Source of the DNA: an uncultured Alistipes sp.
GTDB taxonomy: Bacteria > Bacteroidota > Bacteroidia > Bacteroidales > Rikenellaceae
DNA length: 64,000 bases
Assembly: GCA_944320685.1 (NCBI GenBank)
Contig: CALUIK010000008.1
Location: 1-64,000 of the forward strand
Direction of reading: 5' to 3'
A program made the position numbers and the translations under genes. Shown here in pieces: positions 7,629 through 16,757 of the stretch (positions within the stretch are counted from its first letter, which is position 1; every line of letters begins with the position of its first letter). The notes under the pieces are model-generated. The model had not been told where the DNA came from. It searched no databases and worked only from the letters and a program-made list of their open reading frames with translations.

Positions 7629-8123
7629 ATTGTCTGTACAAACCGTCCGATTGTGCGGGGTGGGGTTCTTCAAGCCTCATCCCCTATGCAACGTTGTCGG
7701 ATGTCCGTATCCTGCAACCTCTAATTGGCGTATCAATCGGATTGCGAGTGCAAAGATATGGCAAAAAAATTATTCTCCAAAACTTTTTCTGATTTTTTTG
7801 CGATTTTATTTCATTTTCATTCTAATCCGTATGCGGTATGTCTGTGGCCGGCGATGCGCATGTCGCTGATATTGACCTTTAAATGCCGTTGTGTGCCGGC
7901 GCTTTGAATTTTTGGTCTCGGGGGTTCTGAAGGGGCAGGTGCAGACATGGCTTAAGAGGCGAGATGGAGAAGGACACTTGGCAAAGGATGCGGCATTGCG
8001 GCAGTCGTTTTGCGGCGGCATGGCGTTGCCGGCGCAGAAATGTGCGCGGCAGGCGGTTTTGCAAAAAAGTGATGAAAAAATGTAAAAAAAGACACTTCGA
8101 TAATAGATTTCAATAAAAAACAT
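7629..8123. other. Intergenic between tRNA-Gly and threonine dehydrogenase genes
   Basis: It holds the tRNA promoter at 7751-7781 and an A/T-rich stretch before the next gene. Short frames exist on both strands but none has a believable start, composition or known motif. Confidence 0.5.
7751..7781 (-). promoter_or_regulatory. tRNA-Gly promoter
   Basis: TTTG (7778-7781), a 19-base spacer and TATCTTTG (7751-7758) on the minus strand. This is a full match to the Bacteroidota -33/-7 promoter. Confidence 0.85.
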
Positions 8124-8131
8124 TACTTTTG
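8124..8131 (+). promoter_or_regulatory. -7 box of the threonine dehydrogenase promoter
   Basis: TACTTTTG, 25 bases before the ATG at 8156. No good -33 TTTG is present. Confidence 0.7.
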
Positions 8132-8155
8132 TACACGATTCGTAAACTTTCCACA

Positions 8156-9100
8156 ATGAAAAAGATCCTTATTGTAGGTGCGGGAGGGCAAATAGGTTCC
8201 GAGTTGGTGACCTATCTCCGCGGTATTTACGGCAATGGCAATGTCGTTGCGGCCGATCTCCGATCGTCGGAGCGACTTGCTGCCGACGGCCCGTTCGAGA
8301 TTCTCGATGCTCTGGATGCGGAGCGTTATGCCGAATTGGTGCGCAAATACGGCATAGATTCGATTTTCAATCTGGCGGCGCTGCTGTCGGCCAAGGGGGA
8401 GGCGAATCCTTTGCTCGCGTGGAAGATCAATATCGGTGCGCTGACCAATTCTCTGGAGGTCGCGCGGCAGTATAACTGTGCGCTCTTTACGCCGAGTTCC
8501 ATCGGCGCCTTCGGAGGCGATTTCCCGCGTGACAACACTCCGCAGGATACCATCATGCAGCCAAATACGATGTACGGCGTGTGCAAGGTCACGGGCGAAC
8601 TGCTGTCTAACTACTACCATACGCGCTTCGGCGTCGATACCCGCTCTGTCCGTTTCCCTGGTATCATATCGAACGTGGCACTGCCGGGCGGCGGCACGAC
8701 TGACTATGCCGTGGAGATATACTATGCGGCTGTCAAGGGCGAGCGTTTCGTGTGCCCGGTATCGCGGAACGTGTATATGGATATGATGTATATGCCCGAT
8801 GCCCTGCGCGCCGCAGTTGAGCTCATGGAGGCCGACCCTGCGAAACTCAAGCACCGCAACAGTTTCAATATCGCGTCGATGAGTTTTACGCCTGAGATCA
8901 TTTACGCCGAGATCCGCAAACGGCTGCCCGAGTTCGAGATGGTATACGACGTGGATCCTGTCAAGGAGGCCATTGCCGAGAGCTGGCCCAACAAGCTCGA
9001 CGACACGTGTGCACGCGAGGAGTGGGGGTGGAAACCGCAGTGGGACCTGTCGTCCATGACCGACGACATGCTGCGGGCCGTAAGAGCCAAGAATCTTTAG
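8156..9100 (+). CDS. L-threonine 3-dehydrogenase, epimerase/SDR type
   Basis: The product has 314 residues from the ATG at 8156; an earlier frame start lies in the -7 box. The N-terminal Rossmann motif GAGGQIGSE (residues 8-16) binds NAD. MYGVCK supplies the Tyr and Lys of the extended SDR active site. LLSAKGE, TPSSIGAFGG and SVRFPGIIS are typical of the UDP-galactose epimerase-like threonine dehydrogenases found in Bacteroidota. The enzyme oxidises L-threonine to 2-amino-3-ketobutyrate in the cytosol. The usual partner, Kbl ligase, is not in this window. A hairpin with a T-run follows 31 bases after the stop. Confidence 0.88.
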   Translation: MKKILIVGAGGQIGSELVTYLRGIYGNGNVVAADLRSSERLAADGPFEILDALDAERYAELVRKYGIDSIFNLAALLSAKGEANPLLAWKINIGALTNSLEVARQYNCALFTPSSIGAFGGDFPRDNTPQDTIMQPNTMYGVCKVTGELLSNYYHTRFGVDTRSVRFPGIISNVALPGGGTTDYAVEIYYAAVKGERFVCPVSRNVYMDMMYMPDALRAAVELMEADPAKLKHRNSFNIASMSFTPEIIYAEIRKRLPEFEMVYDVDPVKEAIAESWPNKLDDTCAREEWGWKPQWDLSSMTDDMLRAVRAKNL

Positions 9101-9131
9101 CTTATAGAGATAATTGTAATAGTTGAGAGTG

Positions 9132-9160
9132 GGCGGGCATATCTTCGTGTCCGCCTTTTT
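9132..9160 (+). terminator. Intrinsic terminator after the threonine dehydrogenase gene
   Basis: GGCGGGCA (9132-9139) pairs with TGTCCGCC (9148-9155), with one G-T pair and an 8-base loop, followed by five T. Confidence 0.8.
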
Positions 9161-9196
9161 CCGTTCCCGCCTTTTTTGCTTTTCCGTCCGAAAGGC

Positions 9197-9227
9197 TTGC
9201 CCGGACAGACTATAAATGTTATATTTG
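9197..9227 (+). promoter_or_regulatory. Probable promoter of the beta-helix protein gene
   Basis: TTG at 9197-9199, 20 bases, then TATATTTG at 9220-9227. This predicts a leader of about 175 nt before the ATG at 9409. No riboswitch-like structure was recognised in the leader. Confidence 0.6.
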
Positions 9228-9408
9228 TATGATGGAGTGCGGCTCTCCAACCTAAGCTGTGCCCCATGTCGTGGTGTAAACCTGTTGACATAGTGTTTTT
9301 TAGGGCATTATTGCCGCGGTCCGGCGGTCTGTCCAGCCTGTTTTCCGGCCATATGCCGGAGTGGTTGTGCGTGCCGCATGGGTTCGGTGTGATATATGTG
9401 ATGAGGTT

Positions 9409-11529
9409 ATGGAAACTCGTATCAAACTCGTTTTGTCGGCCGCGCTGTCGCTCTGTGCGTTTGCGGCGGCGGCTTCGGATGTGGTTTACGTGTCGCCGTC
9501 GGGTGACGACAGGGGCGGCGACGGAAGCGCCGCAAAACCTTTCGTCTCGTTGCAGAGGGCGTTGGACCATGCCGCAACACTGCCCAAAAGCGATACATTG
9601 TATATCAAGGTCCGCGGAGGCGAATATCGTCTGACGGAGCCTGTAAGGGTTACGCCCGACAATTCGGGTACGGCGTCGGCTCCCGTTGTCGTCATGCGCG
9701 ACGGTGCGGAGCCTGCGGTATTCCGCGGCAGTGCTACGTTCGGGGGCTTCGAACCCTGCGGTGAGGGCGTATGGCGTGCCCGTGTACCCTTTGAGTGCCG
9801 CAGGGCCGGTTTCGAGCAGATGTATGTCGGCGGCGAGCGCCGTTTCCGTGCGCAGCTGCCCGACCGTGGGGAGTTCTTGGATATAAATAAGGTCGAGGAG
9901 TTCGTGATCGATTCGTCGGCGACGAACCGTACGGGCAAGAATTGGGCCGTGCTGAAGGTTACGTTGGGCAAGGAGATTGCGTTGCGGCTCGGACGTATGT
10001 CCCGCGGCGAGTGGAACGACGCGATATTCGACTTCTACCATAAATGGGACGTGACGCGCCTGCGGCTGCATTATCTTGATGCGGAGCAGGGCGAGGCCTA
10101 TTTCGTCGAGGATGGCATGGCACAGTGGAATCCTATAGACGTGAAGAGCAAGTTCGTCGTCGAGAACTGTTACGCCGCCCTCGACTCGGCCGGCGAGTGG
10201 TATCTCGACCGCGACGCGGGCTGGCTCTACTATATTCCAATGCCGGATGAGAACCCCGAGACGCTGGAGGTGTCGGTGCCTGTTGTCGACAAATTCCTTG
10301 TTATAGCGGGCGACGAGGCATCGGGACGTCGTGCGGGTCATGTGATCTTCCGCGACCTGTCGTTCCGCGAGGCGGGATATTGGACTCCAGCCGCAGGCAA
10401 TGCCGCAGCGCAGGCTGCGGCGCCCGTGGAGGCGGCTGTCATGGCCGACTTCGCCGAGGGTGTGGTGCTTGAGCGGTGCGAGGTGGCTCATACGGGGTTG
10501 GGCGGCGTGTGGTTCCGCCGCGGCTGCCGCGAGTCGTCGGTATTGCAGTGCCATCTGCATGACCTTGGGGCTAACGGCGTCAAGATCGGCCAGCCGGAGA
10601 TGCCCGAGCCCGATATGGTGACGAACCGCATTACGGTCGACAACTCGATCATACAGCACGGCGGTTGCGTATTCCCGTGCGCCGTGGGTGTGGTTATCTT
10701 CCACGCTTCGGACAACAACGTGACGCACAACGACATCGCCGATTTCCGTTACAGCGGGGTTTCGGTGGGCTGGGTGTGGGGATATGCCGAAAGCCCCGCC
10801 AAGCGCAACCATATCGACTACAACCATATCCACCATCTGGGCTGGGGTGAGCTGTCGGATATGGGCGGCGTCTATACACTCGGGCTGTCGGAGGGCACCA
10901 CCGTGAACGGCAATGTCGTGCACCATATCTATTCGCGCTACTACGGCGGCTGGGGGCTGTATACCGACGAGGGGTCTACGGGCATCACGTTGCGCGACAA
11001 CCTTGTCTATGCCTGCAAGAGCGCCGGCTTCCACCAGCATTACGGCAAGGACAACATTATATGCAACAACATATTCGCCTGCCAGATACGCGCGCAGCTG
11101 GAGGCTACGCGGCAGGAGGAGCACCTGTCGTTCACCTTCAGGAACAACATCGTCTATTTCGGCGGCGGCGATTTGGCCGGCGTGAACTGGAAGGGCGCGA
11201 ACATGTTGTCGGACAACAACTGTTTCTGGGATACCCGTTCGACGGACCTCTCGTTCCAAGGGGTGCCGATGGCGGAGTGGAAGGCCGCGGGCAAGGATGT
11301 GCATTCGGTCGTGGCGGACCCGGGGTTCGTGGATGCCGCGCGGTTCGATTTCCGGCTGAGAAACAGGCGTGTGGCGCGCAAGATAGGCTTCGAGCCGTTC
11401 GATTACTCGCAGGCGGGGGTCTACGGATCGGAGGAGTGGCGCGGGAAGGCGCGTCTCGATCCGGCTCTGGAGGAGGCCTTCGACCGGCTTGTCGAGCAGA
11501 CCGAGGCGCTCGGCATAAGCCAATGGTAG
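9409..11529 (+). CDS. Secreted right-handed parallel beta-helix protein, probable carbohydrate-active enzyme
   Basis: The product has 706 residues from the ATG at 9409, which starts a clean signal peptide (IKLVLSAALSLCAFAAAAS). The mature N-terminus, DVVYVSPSGDD followed by a short repeat AAKPFVSLQRAL, is the usual opening of beta-helix polysaccharide lyases and glycosidases. Many Asn-rich turns (DNNVTHNDIADF, then RNHIDYNHIHHLGWG) show the coil repeats between residues about 340 and 620. The insert GVWRARVP to QMYVGGERRFRAQLP resembles GH141-type and related proteins, but I cannot fix the family. It is probably periplasmic or cell-surface and acts on a plant or host glycan. Confidence 0.85.
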   Translation: METRIKLVLSAALSLCAFAAAASDVVYVSPSGDDRGGDGSAAKPFVSLQRALDHAATLPKSDTLYIKVRGGEYRLTEPVRVTPDNSGTASAPVVVMRDGAEPAVFRGSATFGGFEPCGEGVWRARVPFECRRAGFEQMYVGGERRFRAQLPDRGEFLDINKVEEFVIDSSATNRTGKNWAVLKVTLGKEIALRLGRMSRGEWNDAIFDFYHKWDVTRLRLHYLDAEQGEAYFVEDGMAQWNPIDVKSKFVVENCYAALDSAGEWYLDRDAGWLYYIPMPDENPETLEVSVPVVDKFLVIAGDEASGRRAGHVIFRDLSFREAGYWTPAAGNAAAQAAAPVEAAVMADFAEGVVLERCEVAHTGLGGVWFRRGCRESSVLQCHLHDLGANGVKIGQPEMPEPDMVTNRITVDNSIIQHGGCVFPCAVGVVIFHASDNNVTHNDIADFRYSGVSVGWVWGYAESPAKRNHIDYNHIHHLGWGELSDMGGVYTLGLSEGTTVNGNVVHHIYSRYYGGWGLYTDEGSTGITLRDNLVYACKSAGFHQHYGKDNIICNNIFACQIRAQLEATRQEEHLSFTFRNNIVYFGGGDLAGVNWKGANMLSDNNCFWDTRSTDLSFQGVPMAEWKAAGKDVHSVVADPGFVDAARFDFRLRNRRVARKIGFEPFDYSQAGVYGSEEWRGKARLDPALEEAFDRLVEQTEALGISQW

Positions 11530-11607
11530 GCTGTGCGGGGCCATGCGGCGGAACCGACCGAGCATTATGGAACAGAAGAATAAAAAGCCTTAACTTACAT
11601 AATCCTT

Positions 11608-12969
11608 ATGTCGAATACACCTCTTAACGGCGGCGCGGTCTATGACGCCCGTTCACTGGGCAGGCCCAAGATGCTGGCTTTGGGACTGCAACACATGTTC
11701 GCCATGTTCGGCGCGACGGTGCTTGTCCCTGCAATTACGGGCCTGTCGGTCTCGGTGACGCTCCTTTTCGCGGGGTTGGGCACGCTGCTCTTCCATGCGA
11801 TGACGCGGTTTAAGGTGCCGGCATTCCTCGGGTCGTCGTTCGCCTTTATCGGCGGGTACGCCGCCGTTACCGAGATGGGGGCCGCGAGGGGCCTCTCGAC
11901 GGCCGAGGCGCTTCCCTATGCCTGCGTCGGGGTATTCTTCGCGGGGCTGCTCTATTTTGTGCTGGCGGGGCTCTTCGCCCTGTTCGGCGCCCGCCGCGTG
12001 ATGCGCTATTTCCCGCCTATCGTCACGGGGCCAATAATCATATCGATTGGCCTGATACTGTCGGGCTCGGCCATCGCCAACTGTATGGCCAACTGGTGGA
12101 TCGCCATGCTGGCCATAGCCATCATCATCGCGGCCAACATCTGGGGCCGCGGCATGGTGCGCATCGTCCCCATACTGTTGGGGGTGGTGGGGTCGTATGC
12201 CGTGGCCGCGCTGTGCGGTCAGGTCGACTTCACAGCCGTGCGCGAGGCGGCATGGCTCGGTGTGCCGTTCCGCATGAAGGATACGGCCTTCGCCGCCTTC
12301 GTCGACCCCGATTGGGGACTGCTCGTCTCGTCCGTCATCACCATCATGCCGATATCGTTGGCAACGATGGTGGAACACATAGGCGACATGTGTGCCATCT
12401 CGTCTACCGTGGGGCGCAACTATCTGGCCGATCCGGGCCTACACCGTACACTCGTTGGAGACGGTATGGCCACGTCGCTGGCATCCCTGTTCGGCGCCCC
12501 GGCCAATACGACGTACGGCGAGAATACCGGCGTGTTGAACCTGACAAAGGTTTTCGACCCGCGGGTGATACGCATGGCGGCGGTCTTCGCAATACTATTC
12601 TCGCTGTCGCCCAAATTTGCGGCGTTGGTCAGCTCGATGCCTACGGCCACCATCGGCGGCGTGTCGCTGGTGCTGTACGGGATGATTTCTGCCGTCGGCG
12701 TGCGTAACGTCGTGGACAACAAGGTGGACTTTACCGCCTCGCGTAACGTGATAATCGCGGCGATGATACTCGTGTTGGCCATAGGTATCAAGTATGGTGC
12801 CAATGATGCCGTCTCGATAGGCTTCACCTCGTTCTCGGGGCTTGCCGTGGCGGCCGTCGTGGGCATAGTGCTTAATGCGCTGTTGCCGGGCAAGGATTAT
12901 GTCTTCGGGCGCAACTCTAAAGGCGACACGTCGGTCGACTTCGAGGTGAACCGCGTCACTGAAGAGTGA
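11608..12969 (+). CDS. NCS2-family uracil/xanthine permease
   Basis: The product has 453 residues with about 12-14 hydrophobic helices. LGLQHMFAMFGATVLVP near residues 26-42 is the hallmark start of UraA/UapA-type nucleobase:cation symporters. The substrate-binding helix carries MVEHIGDMCAIS, with the conserved Glu near residue 254, and the second motif is GAPANTTYGENTGVL. It would import uracil or xanthine across the inner membrane; I lean to uracil but cannot exclude a purine. A second NCS2 protein of the other branch lies 2.3 kb downstream with an outer-membrane protein between, suggesting joint nucleobase scavenging. Confidence 0.92.
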   Translation: MSNTPLNGGAVYDARSLGRPKMLALGLQHMFAMFGATVLVPAITGLSVSVTLLFAGLGTLLFHAMTRFKVPAFLGSSFAFIGGYAAVTEMGAARGLSTAEALPYACVGVFFAGLLYFVLAGLFALFGARRVMRYFPPIVTGPIIISIGLILSGSAIANCMANWWIAMLAIAIIIAANIWGRGMVRIVPILLGVVGSYAVAALCGQVDFTAVREAAWLGVPFRMKDTAFAAFVDPDWGLLVSSVITIMPISLATMVEHIGDMCAISSTVGRNYLADPGLHRTLVGDGMATSLASLFGAPANTTYGENTGVLNLTKVFDPRVIRMAAVFAILFSLSPKFAALVSSMPTATIGGVSLVLYGMISAVGVRNVVDNKVDFTASRNVIIAAMILVLAIGIKYGANDAVSIGFTSFSGLAVAAVVGIVLNALLPGKDYVFGRNSKGDTSVDFEVNRVTEE

Positions 12970-13119
12970 TGCGCCGCCCTGCAGGCATGCGCCTCTCTGC
13001 GGGTACGGGTGGCGCGGGATAGGATGCGCGCGGCTGCCCCCATTGGACTGGTGTCGCAGCCGAGTGATAATATGTAAAAATAAATAATATCAAACATCAT
13101 TAAAGTCGAAACCTGAAAA

Positions 13120-14256
13120 ATGGTCCGTTATGATATGATAGAATGCGGCGGCGGGGCTTGCCGCGTTACGGTGCAGGTTGCGTCGTTTACCGTTTCGGGC
13201 GGCGTGTGCGAAAGGCATGCGATGCTGCATGTCGAGGGGGCCGGACGCCCGTTTGCGGAACAGGCCGGAGCGCTGGCGCAGGCTTTGGGGGAATTGCGCG
13301 GCCGCTTTGCGGATGCCGTGATCCTTATGTGCCGGCTCTACTTGAGCGATGCCGCGGCACAGCAGAAGGCGGCGGCCGAACTCTTTGCCGGCGTGCCGCT
13401 GTCGGTTATACAGCAGCCGCCGATGGATGGCAGCAAAGCCGCTTTGTGGGCTATATTCTGCGACGGTATGGAACGGGTAGGGGAGGCGGCGTTCAGGCAT
13501 AACGGATATACGCACAGATACGACCTTATGTGTGAGGCGGCGGGTGCCGACAGCGCGGAACAGACGGCGGCGCTGCTCGAAAGATACGAGGCGTCCTTGT
13601 CTGATTGCGGCATGGCGTTGGCGGACGATTGCGTGCGCACGTGGTTCTTCGTGCGCGATGTCGATGTGAACTACAAGGGCGTGGTCGATGCGCGGCGTGA
13701 GAATTTTATCGGCTGCGGCCTTACTGAACGCACGCATTATATCGCCAGCACGGGTATCGAAGGCAAACCCGACCGTCGCGACGTCTTTGTGCGCATGGAT
13801 GCCTATGCCGTCGAGGGGCTGTCTTCGGGGCAGCAGCGGTATCTCTATGCGAAGGAGCATCTAAACCCTACATATGAGTACGGCGTTACGTTCGAGCGCG
13901 GCGTGCGGGTCGATTACGGCGATCGCAGCCACAGCCTTATATCGGGTACGGCAAGCATCGACAACCGCGGCCGCGTGGTGCACGTGGGAGATGTGCGTCG
14001 TCAGACGGAACACATGTGGGAGAACGTTGCGGCGTTGCTGCATGAGGGCGGCGCGTCGATGGCGGATGTGATGTCGATCGTCGTCTACATCCGCGACACG
14101 GCCGATTACGGTGTCGTGCGCGACATGTTCGCCCGCCGATGGCCCGATATTCCGACCGTCATCACGCTTGCGCCGGTCTGCCGCCCCGAGTGGCTGGTGG
14201 AGATGGAGTGCATGGCGGTGACGGAGCGCGCAGACGGCCGTTACCGTCCGTTCTGA
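13120..14256 (+). CDS. Rid/YjgF-family protein with extra N-terminal domain (chorismatase FkbO/Hyg5-like architecture)
   Basis: The product has 378 residues and no signal or membrane segment. Residues about 270-370 form a Rid (YjgF/UK114) domain: LISGTASID, GDVRRQTEHMWENVAALL, MADVMSIVVYIRD and the C-terminal VEMECMA. The N-terminal 260 residues look like a diverged, larger Rid-like half (IQQPPMDGSKAALWAI, then TRTWFFVRDVDVNY-type strands), as in FkbO/Hyg5 chorismatases. Rid proteins hydrolyse reactive enamines or imines, and chorismatases hydrolyse chorismate. I cannot choose between these. It lies between two nucleobase permease genes, so a role in purine or pyrimidine breakdown is possible but unproved. 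Confidence 0.7.
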   Translation: MVRYDMIECGGGACRVTVQVASFTVSGGVCERHAMLHVEGAGRPFAEQAGALAQALGELRGRFADAVILMCRLYLSDAAAQQKAAAELFAGVPLSVIQQPPMDGSKAALWAIFCDGMERVGEAAFRHNGYTHRYDLMCEAAGADSAEQTAALLERYEASLSDCGMALADDCVRTWFFVRDVDVNYKGVVDARRENFIGCGLTERTHYIASTGIEGKPDRRDVFVRMDAYAVEGLSSGQQRYLYAKEHLNPTYEYGVTFERGVRVDYGDRSHSLISGTASIDNRGRVVHVGDVRRQTEHMWENVAALLHEGGASMADVMSIVVYIRDTADYGVVRDMFARRWPDIPTVITLAPVCRPEWLVEMECMAVTERADGRYRPF

Positions 14257-14265
14257 CGGACGGTA
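14242..14265. terminator. 10-bp hairpin overlapping the stop codon
   Basis: TACCGTCCGT (14242-14251) and ACGGACGGTA (14256-14265) pair perfectly around a 4-base loop. The stop codon of the Rid-like gene lies in the loop and right arm. No T-run follows, so it may be a weak terminator or 3'-end stabiliser. Confidence 0.45.
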
Positions 14266-14518
14266 GCCGCAGGCGGGAAGGTGACTGTGCGGGCTGCTCC
14301 GTGCGCTGTGGTTTCGAAGAGCTCGTTTTTTTGCATGCCGTTCCGTCTGCGCGTGACGCCACCTTGTTCCCGCAGGGAAAGGGGAATGTGAGAAGTACGT
14401 GCGGACGCGGGAACGGAGACGTGCGGAGACGGGTGGAGGTTGACGGCGTTGAATAAAGCCGTGCGCGGCGGGATGCGCCGGCGATGGCATGTATCGGAAC
14501 TCCCAAAATAACAGGCTT

Positions 14519-15259
14519 ATGAAGAAATCTCTACTCCTTGCATGCATGGCCGTATCCGCGATGGGCGCTGCGGCACAAAATGTACAGTTCCATTACGACT
14601 TTGGCCGCAACCTCTACAACGACCTGAAGAGGACCTCGGAGTCTGACGGCCGAGCCCCGATCACCACTACGGTGGAGATGTTCCGCGGCGATACGTGGGG
14701 CAGCACCTATTTCTTCATCGACCTCGACTACAATTCGGGCATGAAGGGGGCCTATTGGGAGATCTCTCGCGAGATATGCTTCTGGAAGGAGTCGAAGATG
14801 GGATGGCTGTCGGCACATGTCGAGTATGACGGCGGGTTGAGCGACGCTGCGGGTTCGTTCAACAACGCATGGCTCGCAGGCCCCACCTATTCGGGTCACT
14901 CGAAGGATTTTTCGAAGACATGGTCATTGAGCGTCATGTACAAGTATATACCCAAGACGGTGGATAATGCCGGCAGGAAGCAGGAGAGCAATTTCCAGAT
15001 CACGGGCGTATGGGGCGTCGACTTTGCAAAGGGATGGTGTACCTTCTCGGGTTTCATAGATTTCTGGCGCGAATGGCGTCCGTGGCAGGATACCAGCCAC
15101 ATCCTGCTCTCGGAGCCGCAGTTCTGGGTGAACCTTAACAGGATACGCGCTTGGGACAACGTACGCCTGAGCGTCGGCGGCGAGGTCGAGCTGTCGAACA
15201 ATTTTGTCTCGAAGGGCTTTTACGCCATACCTACGGTAGCGGCCAAGTGGACTTTCTGA
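14519..15259 (+). CDS. DUF5020-type outer-membrane protein (Tsx-like nucleoside channel fold)
   Basis: The product has 246 residues from the ATG at 14519, which begins a signal peptide (LLLACMAVSAMGAAAQ). The rest is alternating aromatic and polar strands (NVQFHYDFGRN, STYFFIDLDYN, WLSAHVEYDGG) ending in AAKWTF, the aromatic C-terminus expected of a 12-strand beta-barrel. Family knowledge links this group to the Tsx nucleoside channel. Its position just before an AzgA-like permease gene supports a role in bringing nucleobases or nucleosides through the outer membrane. Confidence 0.8.
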   Translation: MKKSLLLACMAVSAMGAAAQNVQFHYDFGRNLYNDLKRTSESDGRAPITTTVEMFRGDTWGSTYFFIDLDYNSGMKGAYWEISREICFWKESKMGWLSAHVEYDGGLSDAAGSFNNAWLAGPTYSGHSKDFSKTWSLSVMYKYIPKTVDNAGRKQESNFQITGVWGVDFAKGWCTFSGFIDFWREWRPWQDTSHILLSEPQFWVNLNRIRAWDNVRLSVGGEVELSNNFVSKGFYAIPTVAAKWTF

Positions 15260-15303
15260 TCTGCGGATGCCATGTCGCTGTAAATTGTAATAAACAGAAT
15301 AAT

Positions 15304-16596
15304 ATGCTGAAAAAGATTTTCGGATTCGATCCGGCGGTTACCACCCTGCGCACGGAGATATTGGCCGGTATCACCACCTTCCTCACCATGTCGTACATTC
15401 TGGCCGTGAACCCCAGCATGTTCAGCCGTCTCGACGGCATGCCTGCAGGAGCCGTCTTTACGGCCACGGCCTTGGCCGCCATCACGGGTACGCTGATCAT
15501 GTCGCTCTGGGCCAAGCTGCCGTTCGGTCTGGCGCCGGGCATGGGCCTCAACGCCTTCTTTGTCTTCTCGGTATGTATGGGTATGGGCTATTCGTGGCAG
15601 TTCGCCCTTACGGCCGTGCTCATTGAAGGTGTCATATTCGTAATTCTCACGCTCACCAATCTGCGCGAGGCCATTGTGAATGCCATTCCCGCTTCTCTCA
15701 AGAACGCCATAGGCGCCGGCATAGGACTCTTTATAGCCTTCATCGGTCTGCAGAATGCCGGCATCATCTCCAATAACGACGCTACGCTGGTGTCGCTGGG
15801 CGAAATCACGAGCGGCGCTCCGTTGTTGGCCGTGATAGGCCTGGCGATCACGTCGATCCTCGTCGTGAAGAACGTGCGCGGCGCACTGCTCATCGGCATC
15901 CTGCTCACGACCGCGATAGGTATCCCCATGGGGATTACCAACTATAACGGACTGATGTCGACGCCGCACTCGATCGCCCCCATATTCTGCAAGTTCGAAT
16001 GGAGCCATATATTCTCGCTCGATATGGTAGTGGTGATTTTCACTTTCCTCTTCATCGACATGTTCGATACGATCGGGACATTGGTCGGCGTATGCACCAA
16101 GGCCGACATGCTCGATTCGCAGGGGCGCATTCCGCGCGTCAAGCAGGCGTTCATGGCCGATGCCGTGGCTACTGTGGCCGGAGCCTGCTTCGGGACTTCT
16201 ACTACCACGACATACGTGGAGAGCGCAGCGGGTGTGGCTCAGGGCGGACGTTCGGGGCTCACGTCGTTCGTCGTGGCATGCTGTTTCTTCGTGGCGCTGT
16301 TCTTCTGCCCGCTCTTTCTGGCCATACCGTCGGCGGCTATGGCCCCCGTGCTCGTTATCGTGGGGCTGTTCATGCTTAGCCCCATACGCAGCATCCCGCT
16401 GGATGATTACGCCGAGTCGATTCCCGCATTCATATGCATCATCATGATGCCGCTGGCATACTCGATCTCCGACGGCATTCTGCTCGGCATGATAAGCTAT
16501 GTGGCCATCAACGTGCTGTGCGGCAATTTCAAGCGCCTTACTCCCACGATGTATGTGCTGGCCGTGCTGTTTGTCCTGAAGTACATATTCATCTGA
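15304..16596 (+). CDS. AzgA-type NCS2 permease (guanine/hypoxanthine or adenine)
   Basis: The product has 430 residues from the ATG at 15304, 44 bases after the outer-membrane protein gene. LRTEILAGITTFLTMSYIL near residues 14-32 and LPFGLAPGMGLNAFF near 75-89 are signatures of the AzgA (PurP/GhxP) branch. Later motifs are FLFIDMFDTIGTLVG and GTSTTTTYVESAAGV. About 12-14 membrane helices are visible. It would import purine bases with protons. It is probably co-transcribed with the Tsx-like gene. Confidence 0.92.
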   Translation: MLKKIFGFDPAVTTLRTEILAGITTFLTMSYILAVNPSMFSRLDGMPAGAVFTATALAAITGTLIMSLWAKLPFGLAPGMGLNAFFVFSVCMGMGYSWQFALTAVLIEGVIFVILTLTNLREAIVNAIPASLKNAIGAGIGLFIAFIGLQNAGIISNNDATLVSLGEITSGAPLLAVIGLAITSILVVKNVRGALLIGILLTTAIGIPMGITNYNGLMSTPHSIAPIFCKFEWSHIFSLDMVVVIFTFLFIDMFDTIGTLVGVCTKADMLDSQGRIPRVKQAFMADAVATVAGACFGTSTTTTYVESAAGVAQGGRSGLTSFVVACCFFVALFFCPLFLAIPSAAMAPVLVIVGLFMLSPIRSIPLDDYAESIPAFICIIMMPLAYSISDGILLGMISYVAINVLCGNFKRLTPTMYVLAVLFVLKYIFI

Positions 16597-16638
16597 CACC
16601 GTGCGGTGTGCGCATCCACGCAGCGCGTGTGGCGGATT

Positions 16639-16679
16639 GCGGGCGGCGGTTCCGGAAACATCGGGCCCCGCTTTTTTTT
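16639..16679 (+). terminator. Possible terminator after the purine permease gene
   Basis: GCGGG (16639-16643) can pair with CCCGC (16667-16671), and eight T follow at once. The inner stem is imperfect. Confidence 0.5.
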
Positions 16680-16698
16680 GCCTATTGTGGATTTCGAT

Positions 16699-16729
16699 TT
16701 TGTCAAGTGATGAAAAAAAACTACATTTG
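16699..16729 (+). promoter_or_regulatory. Promoter of the GH2/galactose operon
   Basis: TTTG (16699-16702), a 19-base spacer and TACATTTG (16722-16729), 28 bases before the first ATG. This is a full -33/-7 match. Confidence 0.88.
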
Positions 16730-16757
16730 TAAGAATGTTAAATCCTAACTTTATACA

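Noticed and set aside
7806..8156. 116-codon minus-strand frame in the tRNA-threonine dehydrogenase gap
   Set aside because: No ribosome site, no motif and a Cys/Arg/Ser-rich composition unlike its neighbours.
9097..11565. 822-codon open frame on the minus strand
   Set aside because: It lies opposite the beta-helix gene, whose signal peptide and repeats are clear. The minus-strand product is Arg/His/Ala-rich with no motif, as expected for an antisense shadow in GC-rich DNA.
15220..16599. 459-codon minus-strand frame
   Set aside because: Antisense to the AzgA-type permease gene; His/Arg-rich and without helices or motifs.
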